A stretch of 64,000 bases of DNA from an uncultured Pseudanabaenaceae cyanobacterium (GCA_937949725.1 CALECT010000078.1:27557-91556); one strand, 5' to 3'; positions 51,161 to 60,087 are shown, counted from the stretch's first letter. Translations and numbers: made by a program. The notes: generated by a model not told the origin, from the sequence alone.

Positions 51161-51769
51161 ATGGAAAAGCTAACAGGTCCTCAGCAGGAACTCTTCGACT
51201 GGCTGGTCGAATATATCGGCGAGCATCAACATGCACCGTCTATTCGTCAGATGATGCGAGCGATGAACTTGCGATCGCCCGCACCGGTTCAGAGTCGTTT
51301 GAAGCATCTTCAGAAGAAGGCTTACATTGACTGGGATGAGGGCCAGGCTCGCACCATTCGGATTTTGACTGAGAAAGGGATTCCCATGATGGGGGCGATC
51401 GCTGCCGGTAGCATGGTTGATGTATTTACAGATAGCGTTGAGCGCTTGGACCTCAGCGACGTTTTCCAAGACCCCGAATGTTACGCGCTGAGGGTTAGGG
51501 GCGACAGCATGATCGATGCCCACATTGACCAGGGCGACATTGTAATTATGCGCCGGGTCAAGTCCCCCTCTAGCCTTAAGGAAGGCACCATCGTCGCGGC
51601 TCGTTTTGAGGGGCAAACCACGCTGAAGTATTTCCATCGCGATGGCGAGAATATTGTGCTCAAGCCTGCGAATGAAAACTATGAGCCCATTGTGGTTCCA
51701 GGTATCAATCTGGAAGTGGATGGCATGTTGGTTGGCGTGTGGCGCGGCTACGGCACTACGTACGTCTAA
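51161..51769 (+). CDS. lexA: LexA repressor
   Basis: LexA represses SOS or other stress genes and undergoes RecA-stimulated self-cleavage. The N-terminal winged helix (about 1-70) has LTGPQQELFDWLVEYIGEHQHAPSIRQMM and LRSPAPVQSRLKHLQKK. The cleavage site Ala82-Gly83 is in IAAGSMVDVF. The catalytic Ser116 is in RVRGDSMID and Lys156 in TTLKYF, matching the positions in E. coli. All three elements are intact, unlike Synechocystis LexA as I recall it, so cleavage should be possible. A LexA-like box lies upstream. The ATG at 51161 starts MEKLTGPQQ. Confidence 0.96.
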   Translation: MEKLTGPQQELFDWLVEYIGEHQHAPSIRQMMRAMNLRSPAPVQSRLKHLQKKAYIDWDEGQARTIRILTEKGIPMMGAIAAGSMVDVFTDSVERLDLSDVFQDPECYALRVRGDSMIDAHIDQGDIVIMRRVKSPSSLKEGTIVAARFEGQTTLKYFHRDGENIVLKPANENYEPIVVPGINLEVDGMLVGVWRGYGTTYV

Positions 51770-51877
51770 ACCACTGCATTGGAATTTAATCTTTGAGCCT
51801 CAGTTGCATCGCGCAGTTGGGGCTTTTGCTTGTCTAAGACCTCAATCGCTGTGGTAGAGACCCAAAAGGGGATTCTT

Positions 51878-52435
51878 CTAGTCTGCTGAGATGGCTTGCA
51901 GCCCATACAAGGCAAGCTCGCCCCACTCGTAGTATTTGCTGGTTCGGCCTAAATCTTTCATGCCTAGTCGCTGCATCACTCGCACCGACGCTGCGTTAAC
52001 CGGCTCGGCAACAGCGTAAATATCTCTAAGCTCTAATTCGTTAATGCCCCAGCTCATCAGCGACTGAGCCGCCTCAGTTGCATAGCCATGTCCCCAAGCA
52101 GACTGACGTAAATTCCAGCTAATCTCCCAATCCCCCGTAGGCCTACCCTGGGGATCTGGAAGCTGTTTCAGCACGACTGTGCCGATAGGCTGCGGTGCGG
52201 AGCCTTCACTAAGGGGCTCATCATTTGGAACAATCGCCAAGTACCAGCCTTCTTGCTGTGCCATCAGCTTCTTCCAGTGGAAAATCTTAGCTTCGGTGTA
52301 GTCCAAGCTGGGCATGGGCTTTCCGTCACCGATATATTGCATAACGATGGGGTCGCTGTATATTTCGTAAGCGATCGCTGCTTCTGAGGCATCCCAGGGG
52401 CGCAGAAGTAATCGTTGCGTTTGGAGTTGGAGCAT
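51878..52435 (-). CDS. GNAT family N-acetyltransferase (RimJ/RimL type)
   Basis: The 185-residue protein has the GNAT fold. An N-terminal LQTQRLLLRPWDASEAAIAYEIYSDP is followed by WEISWNLRQSAWGHGYATEAAQSLMSWGINEL, which includes the acetyl-CoA pyrophosphate loop (QSAWGHGYATEA). A C-terminal YAVAEPVNAASVRVMQRLGMKDLGR contains the family's N-x-x-S. It is the subfamily acetylating ribosomal protein N-termini, tRNA or small molecules; the substrate is unknown. It is transcribed after the helicase gene in the same direction, with a short spacer. Confidence 0.88.
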   Translation of the reverse strand: MLQLQTQRLLLRPWDASEAAIAYEIYSDPIVMQYIGDGKPMPSLDYTEAKIFHWKKLMAQQEGWYLAIVPNDEPLSEGSAPQPIGTVVLKQLPDPQGRPTGDWEISWNLRQSAWGHGYATEAAQSLMSWGINELELRDIYAVAEPVNAASVRVMQRLGMKDLGRTSKYYEWGELALYGLQAISAD

Positions 52436-52513
52436 CTGAATTTAGCACCGATGAAACCTACGTTTTCACTGCTTCGCAGTGTCACCCCATAGCCCTGTGA
52501 CAGGAGCACACTT

Positions 52514-54829
52514 TTATTTCACGGTGCAGTGGGGAAACCGCTGGTTTAAAGCTGTCATCGCTGGACAAGGTGGCCTCGCATCCACATTCTCTGGCTTACT
52601 CCAGCTAAACGGAGCCTCCTTCGCCGCCCCCATCCACAGCAGTCGCTTCGCCCGCGTCATCGCCACATAGAGCAAACGAAACTCCTCACCCTGCTTCAAC
52701 TGACAAGCCCGGTGCCAAGCAACATCCAGGCTAGGCAACCGCATTCCCGCCGCTGCATCAGCCTCATGCAAATAGGTACGAATCTGCGCCCGCGCTACCT
52801 CAGCCAAGGTAAAGTCGCCAAGGAACTTCCCCTGAGGTGGCACCCAAGGCGTGCCGGGGATGGTTTGCAACTGCAAGAATGGCAGAAACACATGGTCCCA
52901 ATCCAACCCCTTGGCCTTGTGCATCGTAATCACCGTCACCTGCCCCACCCGCGTATAGCGCGACTCCGCATCCTCCAGATCCACCCCATCAAACCGCTCC
53001 GCACTGACGATATCTACCAGCACCGCAATCACCGCCGCCAGGGACAATTCACCTCCGACTCTGCGTAACGCCTGATCCGCAAGCTTATCCGCCGTGGCTA
53101 GCTCTGCTGCTTCATAGTTCATCGTCATTGCCAGGAACGACATCAGCTCCAGCGTCGGCAAGGCCAATCGCGCCTGGATCAGGCCGTTGCAATAACGCCG
53201 CGCCTCCTGAACCTTGGCCGTTTGAGGCGCTTCTAGGGGGCCGGGATAAAGAAACTGCTCTGGAGAACTGGCCAGGGCATTCAAATCTTGGGGAGGGATT
53301 AGCTGCCGTTTGGCTAGGGTTGCGAGGGCAGCTTTGAGGTTATCGGGGGAATGGGGGCGCTGGATAAATTGCAGCAGCGTCAGGATCTCGCGGGGCACGG
53401 CAGACTGGCGATCGCTAGCACCCACTTCATAGATCGGAATATCATGCTCATCCTGAAGCACCGCTAATTGCTGTGCCAACCATCGACCCTGCTTGTTCTC
53501 CCTGACTAGAACAGCAGCCTGAGTCCGACCATCTTGCTTAAACAGATGGAGGAGGCGATCGCGAATCCGCGCCACAGTCTCCAAGGTGTTCTGGGGAAAA
53601 TGCAGCTCTAGTCCCAACCCCACCGGCTCCGGATTGGCATTGGGCTGGGGGTCGTCCTGGGGCACGGGCTGGATGTGCTGGGATTCAAACGGCGGAATTG
53701 AATCGACGCCATATTTGAGATTGACCCAATCCAAAACGAAGTTCGCCGCATCCAGAATAATCGGGCTACTGCGCCCCGATTGGTTCATGGTGATAAAGCG
53801 ATTCTTGGGCTTGGCGCGATCGCAAAACCGCCGAAAGAAAATCGGGTCAGCCGGGGTAAACGTGGAATTAATCGCCTGATTTGGGTCACCCACCCGAATC
53901 AGATCTGGGGGGGCATCGGGCTGATCTGCTCTACGCCCCAGCACCTCCAACAGTTGAGTTTGCAACGGCGTGGAGTCCTGGGCCTCATCCTCAAATACCG
54001 CAAAGCATTGGTGCTGCCAAAAGGCACAGGTGTCTGGGTCACGCAAAACCTTTAGCGCCGCCAGAATCATGTCGTCGTAATCGATCAGCCCCCGTCGCTG
54101 GAGCATTCCTTGGTAGCGATCGTAGAGACCGGCGGCGATCGCCAAAACGTCATAACCTGCCGCAGAATTCGTAGCGACCTGAGCCCCTTGAGCCAACTCC
54201 ATCAACTGAGGCGGCAGCAATCCAGAACTCTTGGCTTCATGAATCACCGTCGTTGCCAGACTAGGCAAAACCTCCGTGCGTAAAACGCCCTGGCGGCGCA
54301 ACCGTTCTGTTTCCTCGCCATCAAAGGACTGACCCAAAATCAAGGATTGGTAAGCAGCAGGAGAGTCTGCAATCCACTGGTCAATGCAGCTGCGAATCAG
54401 CCGATGGCTCTGGTTGGCGCTAACCAGGGAGCTGTCTTGCAAATTGAGACCCGATAGCTCAGGGTGACGATTGGCAATGCTAAGGGCTAGGCCATGGAGC
54501 GTGTTGACCGAAAAGCCAGTGGTGGGCAGGGAAAGCGATCGCAGTTCCTTGCGAATCTTGGCCTTTAGATTCGTAGCCGCAGAACGAGTGAAAGTAACAA
54601 CAATCAACTGTCGCCGCAGGTTCAAGCGATGACGAGCAATCGTAATCGCTGCCGCCCCGGCCATGCCCGTGGACTTGCCTGCACCGGGCACCGCAGACAC
54701 TGCAAGCTCGCCCCCTTTCCAGTCCGCCATTTGCTGCTGCCCCGCCCGAAGACGACGGCGAATCCCCTCGATGGCAGCCACTAGCTCCGGCGAAAGTTCG
54801 TTAGGGGATGGAATAAGGGAGGGAGCCAT
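52514..54829 (-). CDS. UvrD/Rep-family DNA helicase
   Basis: This 771-residue protein is a superfamily 1A helicase. Walker A is LAVSAVPGAGKSTGMAGAA, motif Ia is VVTFTRSAATNLKAKI, Walker B is AVFEDEAQDSTPLQTQLLEV, motif III is IRVGDPNQAINSTF, motif IV is RFITMNQSGRS, motif V is VTVITMHKAKGLDWDHVFLP and motif VI is LLYVAMTRAKRLLWMG. It is somewhat longer than classical Rep and has an extra middle region of lower similarity. It should translocate 3' to 5' on single-stranded DNA and unwind DNA in repair or replication restart. The ATG at 54827-54829 is clear. Confidence 0.92.
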   Translation of the reverse strand: MAPSLIPSPNELSPELVAAIEGIRRRLRAGQQQMADWKGGELAVSAVPGAGKSTGMAGAAAITIARHRLNLRRQLIVVTFTRSAATNLKAKIRKELRSLSLPTTGFSVNTLHGLALSIANRHPELSGLNLQDSSLVSANQSHRLIRSCIDQWIADSPAAYQSLILGQSFDGEETERLRRQGVLRTEVLPSLATTVIHEAKSSGLLPPQLMELAQGAQVATNSAAGYDVLAIAAGLYDRYQGMLQRRGLIDYDDMILAALKVLRDPDTCAFWQHQCFAVFEDEAQDSTPLQTQLLEVLGRRADQPDAPPDLIRVGDPNQAINSTFTPADPIFFRRFCDRAKPKNRFITMNQSGRSSPIILDAANFVLDWVNLKYGVDSIPPFESQHIQPVPQDDPQPNANPEPVGLGLELHFPQNTLETVARIRDRLLHLFKQDGRTQAAVLVRENKQGRWLAQQLAVLQDEHDIPIYEVGASDRQSAVPREILTLLQFIQRPHSPDNLKAALATLAKRQLIPPQDLNALASSPEQFLYPGPLEAPQTAKVQEARRYCNGLIQARLALPTLELMSFLAMTMNYEAAELATADKLADQALRRVGGELSLAAVIAVLVDIVSAERFDGVDLEDAESRYTRVGQVTVITMHKAKGLDWDHVFLPFLQLQTIPGTPWVPPQGKFLGDFTLAEVARAQIRTYLHEADAAAGMRLPSLDVAWHRACQLKQGEEFRLLYVAMTRAKRLLWMGAAKEAPFSWSKPENVDARPPCPAMTALNQRFPHCTVK

Positions 54830-54869
54830 GGGCGAGTCGGCTTGGCAGGGTAGAGCCTAATTAAAACCT

Positions 54870-55133
54870 CTAAGACTTTGACGGGCGAAATATCTGAATC
54901 ACCCTTTGAAAGCTATCCATGAGCTGCTGGTTAATGCGGTCCTTGAATGCCTTGGCGCGTCCCCCTGCAAAGGTCTCAAAGCCAGGAATCTTCTCAGCAA
55001 AGACGAAGAGCAAGGACAGCAGAACCACAAAAAGCTTGGGTAAGACGAACAGTAAGGCGGCGATCGCCCACCATTCCAGGCCAAATGCTTCCAAGCCCAG
55101 CCCTTCTAACCCAATACCTTCAAAAATAGACAA
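54870..55133 (-). CDS. Small single-helix membrane protein
   Basis: The 87-residue protein has a Gly/Leu-rich start (IFEGIGLEGLGLEAFGLEW), one long hydrophobic region (WAIAALLFVLPKLFVVLLSLLFVFA), and an amphipathic tail (FAGGRAKAFKDRINQQLMDSFQRVIQIFRPSKS). The start codon is TTG at 55131-55133, with GGGAG about ten bases upstream. The family is not recognised. It may be in the helicase transcription unit. Confidence 0.5.
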   Translation of the reverse strand: MSIFEGIGLEGLGLEAFGLEWWAIAALLFVLPKLFVVLLSLLFVFAEKIPGFETFAGGRAKAFKDRINQQLMDSFQRVIQIFRPSKS

Positions 55134-55342
55134 AAGCCTAGCGCTCCCGATAACGAACTAAAACGCCCAAATCACCGCCATTAAGCGGCATTGGGGCAAT
55201 GGCCCATGGTCTAAGACTGCCCAAAGAGACCAACGTGACTCTAGAAATGAAACATAGTGAAACCATTACTCTTTTAGCGTAGTGAAAGCCTCAAGAGGCA
55301 ATGGTTCATCGCAATGATTGCGAATAACGGCCTTGGGACCGG

Positions 55343-55525
55343 CTAGCGATCGATAATCTTAGACTCGTCCCGCTCAGCCACTTCTTCTCCCTCCCCTTTA
55401 ATCTCCTCCTTGAAGCCTCGCAAAGTCTTACCAAAGGCTGCTCCAAATTCAGGAATCTTCTTGGGGCCAAAGACCAATACGGCTAAGCCCACCACAAGGG
55501 CAACCTCAACCCAGCCAATATTCAT
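55343..55525 (-). CDS. tatA: Sec-independent translocase protein TatA
   Basis: TatA forms the pore-like assembly of the twin-arginine translocase in plasma and thylakoid membranes. The 60-residue protein has the expected order: N-terminal MNIGWVEVALVVGLAVLVFGPKKIPEFGAAFGKTLRGFKEEIKGE, with one helix, the FGPKK(I/L)PE hinge, an amphipathic helix and an acidic tail. GAGGAGTG lies seven bases before the ATG at 55523-55525. No tatC is adjacent. A longer open frame is unlikely to be translated. Confidence 0.93.
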   Translation of the reverse strand: MNIGWVEVALVVGLAVLVFGPKKIPEFGAAFGKTLRGFKEEIKGEGEEVAERDESKIIDR

Positions 55526-55737
55526 GCAATCACTCCTCGACCCTTGGAATATTTGAGGTACAAACGGGTTCAATCAAGCCTCTGCCCTCACCCATCGCCT
55601 GCACAATCCCAGACCAGGAAGCCTGATGAGTAACAAACGATTTACTTATCTTAGCGGTTTGGGGCTTGGCACGGGCTATAGCCCCATTATTTGCCTGAGC
55701 TTCGTTGAGCTGGGCAAACGAGGGAGATTGAATGATG

Positions 55738-55759
55738 GAGGTCGTTGGGGGACGACCTC
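55738..55759. terminator. Short hairpin terminator
   Basis: GAGGTCGT and ACGACCTC form an 8-bp perfect stem around TGGGGG. It lies 17 bases after the stop of the small minus-strand gene at 55776-55919. No strong T-run is seen on either side. Confidence 0.55.
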
Positions 55760-55775
55760 AAGCTGATATCAACGG

Positions 55776-55919
55776 TTAACCCGCAAAACCAGCTAATAGC
55801 AGCAATAGAGCAAGACCCACAGCGCCAATGGACAGTACTCTGCCGGCATTGGGACTCCCTTTCCAGGAATAGTTGGGATCCTTAGAAGATTTTTTATTCG
55901 GCGAATAGTTATTAGGCAT
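55776..55919 (-). CDS. Very small single-helix membrane protein
   Basis: The 47-residue protein starts MPNNYSPNKKSSKDPNYSWKGSPNAG and ends with a single hydrophobic helix RVLSIGAVGLALLLLLAGFAG. GAGGA about nine bases before the ATG (55917-55919) supports it. A polar, Asn/Ser/Lys-rich head and C-terminal helix suggest a tail-anchored protein. The family is not recognised; it could be one of the many small cyanobacterial thylakoid or plasma membrane proteins. Confidence 0.5.
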   Translation of the reverse strand: MPNNYSPNKKSSKDPNYSWKGSPNAGRVLSIGAVGLALLLLLAGFAG

Positions 55920-56183
55920 GGATTTCAGTCCTCTGAATAGAATCGCATCTTGGATAAATGCGAAAGAGCGAGCGCAGAACAACACAGGTCAGGAGAAGTT
56001 CTACGCATTTTGGGAAACGCCTCGAACAACAGTCCCCGCCACACAGCCCCAATTCAAATGTAACAATTCATAGATGGCTTATTCGCACTCTCCGCCCACC
56101 GAGCGTTGTCCGTTACAGTTTAAATTCTGGTGACATAGCTCAATAATAAGTAAGCTGCCCGCTCAGCCCTTTCTCCAAAAACC

Positions 56184-56936
56184 ATGACCGAAACCGTTCA
56201 AGCTCCAACGACGTCCTCGCTGCGCCAGCAACAGCATCCTCTCGTTCGTAGGCTAGCGGATCGGATCGAGCACATCTGGGGCAAATATCTGGACCTAAGT
56301 CCCTACGAAATGCCCCATGACTTGGGCTACGTGGAGGGTCGCCTGGAGGGAGAGCGGGTCACCATTGAAAACCATTGCTATCAAACGCCCCAGTTCCGCA
56401 AGCTTCACTTGGAATTGGCCAAGGTCGGACCCGCCCTGGATATTCTCCACTGCGTCATGTTCCCTCGGGTGAACTACCCCTTACCGATGTTTGGCAATGA
56501 TTTGGTGGGTAGTAGTAAGGCGGGGATTAGCGCCGCGATCGTCGATCTCTCCCCAATTAATGCTGCCCGTGAGCTGCCCAAGCTCTATGACATGCAGCTA
56601 TCGTCGTTGCCGGAAACTGAATTTTCGGAACACCGGGAGCTGCCGGGCTGGGGTGATATCTTTTCACCTCATTGCGTCTTTGTGCGGCCTATGGATGAGG
56701 ATGAGGAGCTAGACTTTCTCGCAAAGGTAGAGGCCTACTTGACGATCCACTGCCAAAATGCTGCGATGATGCAGCCTGTGGAAACAGCAGCGGAGGAGGC
56801 TGAGCTATTAGAAGCTCAGCGCTATTATTGCGCCAAGCAGCGAGAAAATGACAAGACCACGCGGGTCTTGGAGAAGGCCTTTGGCAAAGAATGGGCTGAA
56901 CGCTACATGAGAACCATGCTGTTCGACACGGTTTAA
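56184..56936 (+). CDS. pcyA: Phycocyanobilin:ferredoxin oxidoreductase
   Basis: PcyA reduces biliverdin IXalpha to phycocyanobilin in a four-electron ferredoxin-dependent reaction, making the chromophore of phycobilisomes and phytochromes. The 250-residue protein shows the family's conserved FRKLHLELAKVGPALDILHCVMFPRVNYPLPMFGNDLVGSSKAGISAAIVDLSP, including the catalytic His in DILHCVMFP and Asp in FGNDLVG. GWGDIFSPHCVFVRP and the C-terminal YYCAKQRENDKTTRVLEKAFGKEWAERYM are also typical. The ATG at 56184 is the start. No heme oxygenase gene is adjacent. Confidence 0.97.
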   Translation: MTETVQAPTTSSLRQQQHPLVRRLADRIEHIWGKYLDLSPYEMPHDLGYVEGRLEGERVTIENHCYQTPQFRKLHLELAKVGPALDILHCVMFPRVNYPLPMFGNDLVGSSKAGISAAIVDLSPINAARELPKLYDMQLSSLPETEFSEHRELPGWGDIFSPHCVFVRPMDEDEELDFLAKVEAYLTIHCQNAAMMQPVETAAEEAELLEAQRYYCAKQRENDKTTRVLEKAFGKEWAERYMRTMLFDTV

Positions 56937-56964
56937 GTGCACTAGTGTCCATCCCCAAGATTTC

Positions 56965-56979
56965 GCCCCTGTAAGGGGC
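56965..56979. terminator. Short GC hairpin between convergent genes
   Basis: GCCCC-TGTAA-GGGGC forms a 5-bp stem between the stops of pcyA and ppk2. GGGGCG follows. The hairpin is weak and lacks a clear T-run, so its role as terminator is uncertain. Confidence 0.4.
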
Positions 56980-57019
56980 GGGGCGAGGCATCAATATCTC
57001 TTGTCTTGTTAAGTGCAAC

Positions 57020-57892
57020 CTAATCCTCTTCAGCCTCTAACGCAATTTTGGCTTCCTGGAGGCGCTGCTTGTGCTCATCGCTAACGTCCGGGTATTCAAG
57101 CTTGAGAGCCTTGAGGCGATCGCCCACAATCTCCGCCACTTGCCAGCGCATAAACTTCTTGTCATCTGCTGGAATCACGTACCAAGGCGCAGCCTTAGTG
57201 CTGGTGTTGCTCAGCATGTCCTCATAGGCCTTTTGGTAGTCATCCCACAGGGCGCGCTCCTTAAGGTCACTAGCGGAGAATTTCCAGTTTTTCTCGGGGC
57301 GATCAATGCGGTCCAGGAAGCGGCGCTTCTGCTCTGTCTTGGAGACGTTGAGGAAGAATTTGATGACTGTGGTGCCGTTGCTGGTCAGGTACTGCTCAAA
57401 ATTATTGATTTCTTCAAATCGCTGCTTCCAAATCCCTTTGCCGGTCTTCAATTCCTCCGGTAGCTGCTGCCCTGCTAAAAACTCCGGGTGGACCCTCACC
57501 ACAAGGACTTCCTCGTAGTAAGAGCGATTAAAAATGCCAATGCGCCCCCGCTCCGGCAGCGCTTTCATGTTGCGCCACAGATAGGTATGGTCCCGCTCTT
57601 CTGCTGAGGGAGACTTGAAGCTAAACACCTGGCAGCCCTGGGGATTCACTCCAGACATGACATGCTCAATGGTGCTGTCCTTGCCTGCTGCATCCATGGC
57701 CTGAAAGACAATTAAGACCGAATGGGTATTGGCGGCGTAGAGAACGTCCTGGTATTTCGCTAAGCGCTCCACTCCTGATTTCAAGGCGGCCTTGGCTTCG
57801 GCTTTATCTTTGAACTTGCCGGTCTCTTTGGTTTTATGGTCTTTCAGGGAAACGTTGCTACCGGGCTTGATTAAAAAGGAAGAGGAAGCCAT
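57020..57892 (-). CDS. ppk2: Polyphosphate kinase 2 family protein
   Basis: PPK2 enzymes transfer phosphate between polyphosphate and nucleotides. The 290-residue protein has Walker A in VLIVFQAMDAAGKDSTIEHVMSGVNPQGC, the lid region RIGIFNRSYYEEVLVVRVHPEF, Walker B-like VIKFFLNVSK and RPEKNWKFSASDLKERALWDDYQKAYEDML, then APWYVIPADDKKFMRW. A single catalytic domain like this may phosphorylate AMP, ADP or GDP; the subclass cannot be fixed. The ATG at 57890-57892 is clear. It converges on pcyA. Confidence 0.93.
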   Translation of the reverse strand: MASSSFLIKPGSNVSLKDHKTKETGKFKDKAEAKAALKSGVERLAKYQDVLYAANTHSVLIVFQAMDAAGKDSTIEHVMSGVNPQGCQVFSFKSPSAEERDHTYLWRNMKALPERGRIGIFNRSYYEEVLVVRVHPEFLAGQQLPEELKTGKGIWKQRFEEINNFEQYLTSNGTTVIKFFLNVSKTEQKRRFLDRIDRPEKNWKFSASDLKERALWDDYQKAYEDMLSNTSTKAAPWYVIPADDKKFMRWQVAEIVGDRLKALKLEYPDVSDEHKQRLQEAKIALEAEED

Positions 57893-58014
57893 AGGGTGGG
57901 GGCGATCGCGTCAGGGCTAACCGCAGTCTAAGAGCTTCGGTTGGAACAAGCCTGGATTCGTCAGCTTTCTTAGTGCAAACCCACCATCGCCGCAACTCAT
58001 CACACCCAAAACCC

Positions 58015-58539
58015 ATGGCTCAGCGCAGCCTCCAACAAACCATCCTCGAAGGAAGCCTTGGCCTAGGATTCATCGCATTTTTCACATTGTTAACCCATGG
58101 GAATTTAGTGCAAAGAGTCTATTCAGCTTCCCTTCAATGCCAACGTAATGCTCAGGCCCAAACCCATTGCCAAATCACCCAGCAACAGCTGTTGACCCAG
58201 CAAGTTCAGTTCCTTGAGCAGCTTCAATCTGCCACCTTGCAAAAGCTTGTCACCCAAACGCAGGTCAATAGCTCAGTGAGGGTGAGCCACAAATACAGCC
58301 TGGGGCTAGAGACTGCCGATGGCCAAGTCACCTCCTTGGCAGCTCTCCGGCCCTATGGTCTTAAGTACCACAGCGCGATTGCCGACCAAATCAACCAATC
58401 CCTCGCAGAGCAGCACCAGGAATTTCAAATCACCGAAACCATGTCGTTTCGCGACTATTTATTTATGGTGATAATGCTATTGCTATCCCTCGTCGGGATT
58501 TGGTTCGGTGCAGCCCTTACGCTGGGGCAAATTCGATGA
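58015..58539 (+). CDS. Two-helix membrane protein with periplasmic Cys pair, paralogue A
   Basis: The 174-residue protein has an N-terminal helix (EGSLGLGFIAFFTLLTHG), a region of about 105 residues with Cys-x9-Cys (LQCQRNAQAQTHCQI), and a C-terminal helix (YLFMVIMLLLSLVGIWFGAALTL). LGLETADGQVTSL and IADQINQSL before the last helix resemble a widespread cyanobacterial two-helix family. Its stop overlaps the next gene's ATG (ATGA). The next gene has the same architecture, so the pair is a tandem duplication. It lies upstream of the PL14-like lyase and could be in its operon. Confidence 0.6.
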   Translation: MAQRSLQQTILEGSLGLGFIAFFTLLTHGNLVQRVYSASLQCQRNAQAQTHCQITQQQLLTQQVQFLEQLQSATLQKLVTQTQVNSSVRVSHKYSLGLETADGQVTSLAALRPYGLKYHSAIADQINQSLAEQHQEFQITETMSFRDYLFMVIMLLLSLVGIWFGAALTLGQIR

Positions 58540-59066
58540 TTCGGCAGCGTGGGCCTAGGCAATGGTTTATTGATGGACCTGCTGGGGTGGGATTGATTGC
58601 GATCGCTCTCATCGCTACCGTCGTTGGCATCAAAAACATGGTGATTTCAGGAGAAGTACATTGCGATCACCAAGTCAGCCAAACCACGACCTGTACCATC
58701 ACCACCTTCCACCTAACAGGCCATGAAACTCAGCGGATTGAGCCTGTAGAATCCGCCCAAGTCTTTGGCAACAAAACCTCATCCCGCGAAAACAGCGGTG
58801 ACCAATATCGCCACCGGGTCTGGCTTGTCCCCATGGAGAATCAATCGGCAAGCGTAATGGCTCCCCTTCCCATGGACAGCAAAAACAAGCCGTCCCAAGA
58901 AGCCCTAGCCCAACAGATCAATCAATTCCTCCCCTCCAACCAAACGCATCTCAGCCTGACCCAAACACCTGGCCTGCAAGATTATGCCCTCAATGCTTTC
59001 ATCGCTCTGCTAATTGTTTCTGCTGGTTGCTGGGGCTGTTTCTTCCTCATTCGCGGGATGGACTAA
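58536..59066 (+). CDS. Two-helix membrane protein with periplasmic Cys pair, paralogue B
   Basis: The 176-residue protein is a paralogue of the preceding gene. A helix GPAGVGLIAIALIATVVG is followed by VHCDHQVSQTTTCTI (two Cys), a region with YRHRVWLV, EALAQQINQFL and a final helix (LNAFIALLIVSAGCWGCFFLI). The ATG at 58536 overlaps the preceding TGA, showing translational coupling. Function is unknown. The position between paralogue A and the lyase gene suggests a link to envelope or polysaccharide processing, by inference. Confidence 0.6.
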   Translation: MIRQRGPRQWFIDGPAGVGLIAIALIATVVGIKNMVISGEVHCDHQVSQTTTCTITTFHLTGHETQRIEPVESAQVFGNKTSSRENSGDQYRHRVWLVPMENQSASVMAPLPMDSKNKPSQEALAQQINQFLPSNQTHLSLTQTPGLQDYALNAFIALLIVSAGCWGCFFLIRGMD

Positions 59067-59119
59067 ATCCCCCAAATTCAACCAGTACTTTGTTCCTTCA
59101 CAGCGCCTTGCCAGACTCC

Positions 59120-60052
59120 ATGCCATTCTCTGATGTTCCCAGCCCTAACCATCGCAGCGCCAAGATCGTTCTAGCATTCCTGGGTCTCAGTCTCGTCTCT
59201 TTCACTGGATGTAACTCTCCAGAGAAAGTGGGAAATACAACCAATCGCTCTCCCATCACTCTGCCAGAGGGCAAGGCCATGTCCCAAGCTCAAGCCGCTA
59301 ATGCATCAGTTTTATGGTCTGGCAGTTTTCGGGGAGATGAGCAGGGAGATTGGCTGCAAAATTGGCAAGTTCAGCCCCAAGGGCGCTGGGGCAAGGAAAA
59401 TCTAGAGATCATTCAATCGCCCCAAGGTCAATTCTCAGAGCTTCTGCGCGTCCATTACCCCGCCTATTCCGCGAGTCCCTCAGTCAGCCGCAAAAGCAAT
59501 GTGCCTTTGGGGGGAAGCCAGTTTTATGCATCCCTCGGCATTTCCCCCCAAGAGCGCCTTCGCTTCAGCTATAGCGTCCGCTTCCCAGTCAATTTCGACT
59601 TTGTGAAGGGGGGCAAGCTTCCCGGTCTTTATGGTGGTGCAGGCAACAGTGGCGGCAGTATTCCCAACGGCAGCGATGGCTTCTCCAGCCGCCTCATGTG
59701 GCGCAAGAATGGAGCCGGAGAGATCTATGCCTATCTGCCCAGTAGCGAAGGTTATGGAACCTCTTTGGGGCAAGAGAATTGGCACTTTAAGCCTGGTCAA
59801 TGGCAACGCATCGAGCAGGAGCTGTGGCTGAATCAACCGGGCCAAACTGATGGTCAAGTAAAAGTTTGGGTCGATGGGCAACTGGTGCTGGACCAAAAGG
59901 ATTTGATCTTTCGCACCGTTCCAGAATTGAAAATTGATGGCATCTTTTTCTCGACCTTCTTTGGGGGAGGCGATCGCAGTTGGGCCACTCCGAAAGATAC
60001 CGAGATTGATTTTGCTAACTTTGAGGTTAGCCTTCCATCACGAACAAACTAG
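59120..60052 (+). CDS. Polysaccharide lyase family 14-like lipoprotein
   Basis: The 310-residue exported protein begins MPFSDVPSPNHRSAKIVLAFLG, with lipobox SFTGC (Cys 31). The domain (about 65-305) matches PL14-type beta-jelly-roll lyases: LRFSYSVRFPVNFDFVKGGKLPGLYGG, DGFSSRLMWRKNGAGEIYAYLPSSEGYGTSLG, FKPGQWQRIEQELWLNQPGQTDGQVKVWVDGQLVL and IDGIFFSTFFGGGDRSWATPKDTEIDFANFEV. PL14 enzymes cleave alginate or other polyuronates by beta-elimination. It converges on a GT2 synthase/HlyD operon, consistent with trimming of the polymer made there. Start at ATG 59120 because the signal peptide begins there. Confidence 0.8.
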   Translation: MPFSDVPSPNHRSAKIVLAFLGLSLVSFTGCNSPEKVGNTTNRSPITLPEGKAMSQAQAANASVLWSGSFRGDEQGDWLQNWQVQPQGRWGKENLEIIQSPQGQFSELLRVHYPAYSASPSVSRKSNVPLGGSQFYASLGISPQERLRFSYSVRFPVNFDFVKGGKLPGLYGGAGNSGGSIPNGSDGFSSRLMWRKNGAGEIYAYLPSSEGYGTSLGQENWHFKPGQWQRIEQELWLNQPGQTDGQVKVWVDGQLVLDQKDLIFRTVPELKIDGIFFSTFFGGGDRSWATPKDTEIDFANFEVSLPSRTN

Positions 60053-60087
60053 CGAGCTAAGGCAATGGGATTAGCCCAGGGAACAAC

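Noticed and set aside
52467..52481. CACTGC-TTC-GCAGTG hairpin after the helicase gene
   Set aside because: Stem is only 6 bp and has no T-run on the transcribed side, so it is weak as a terminator.
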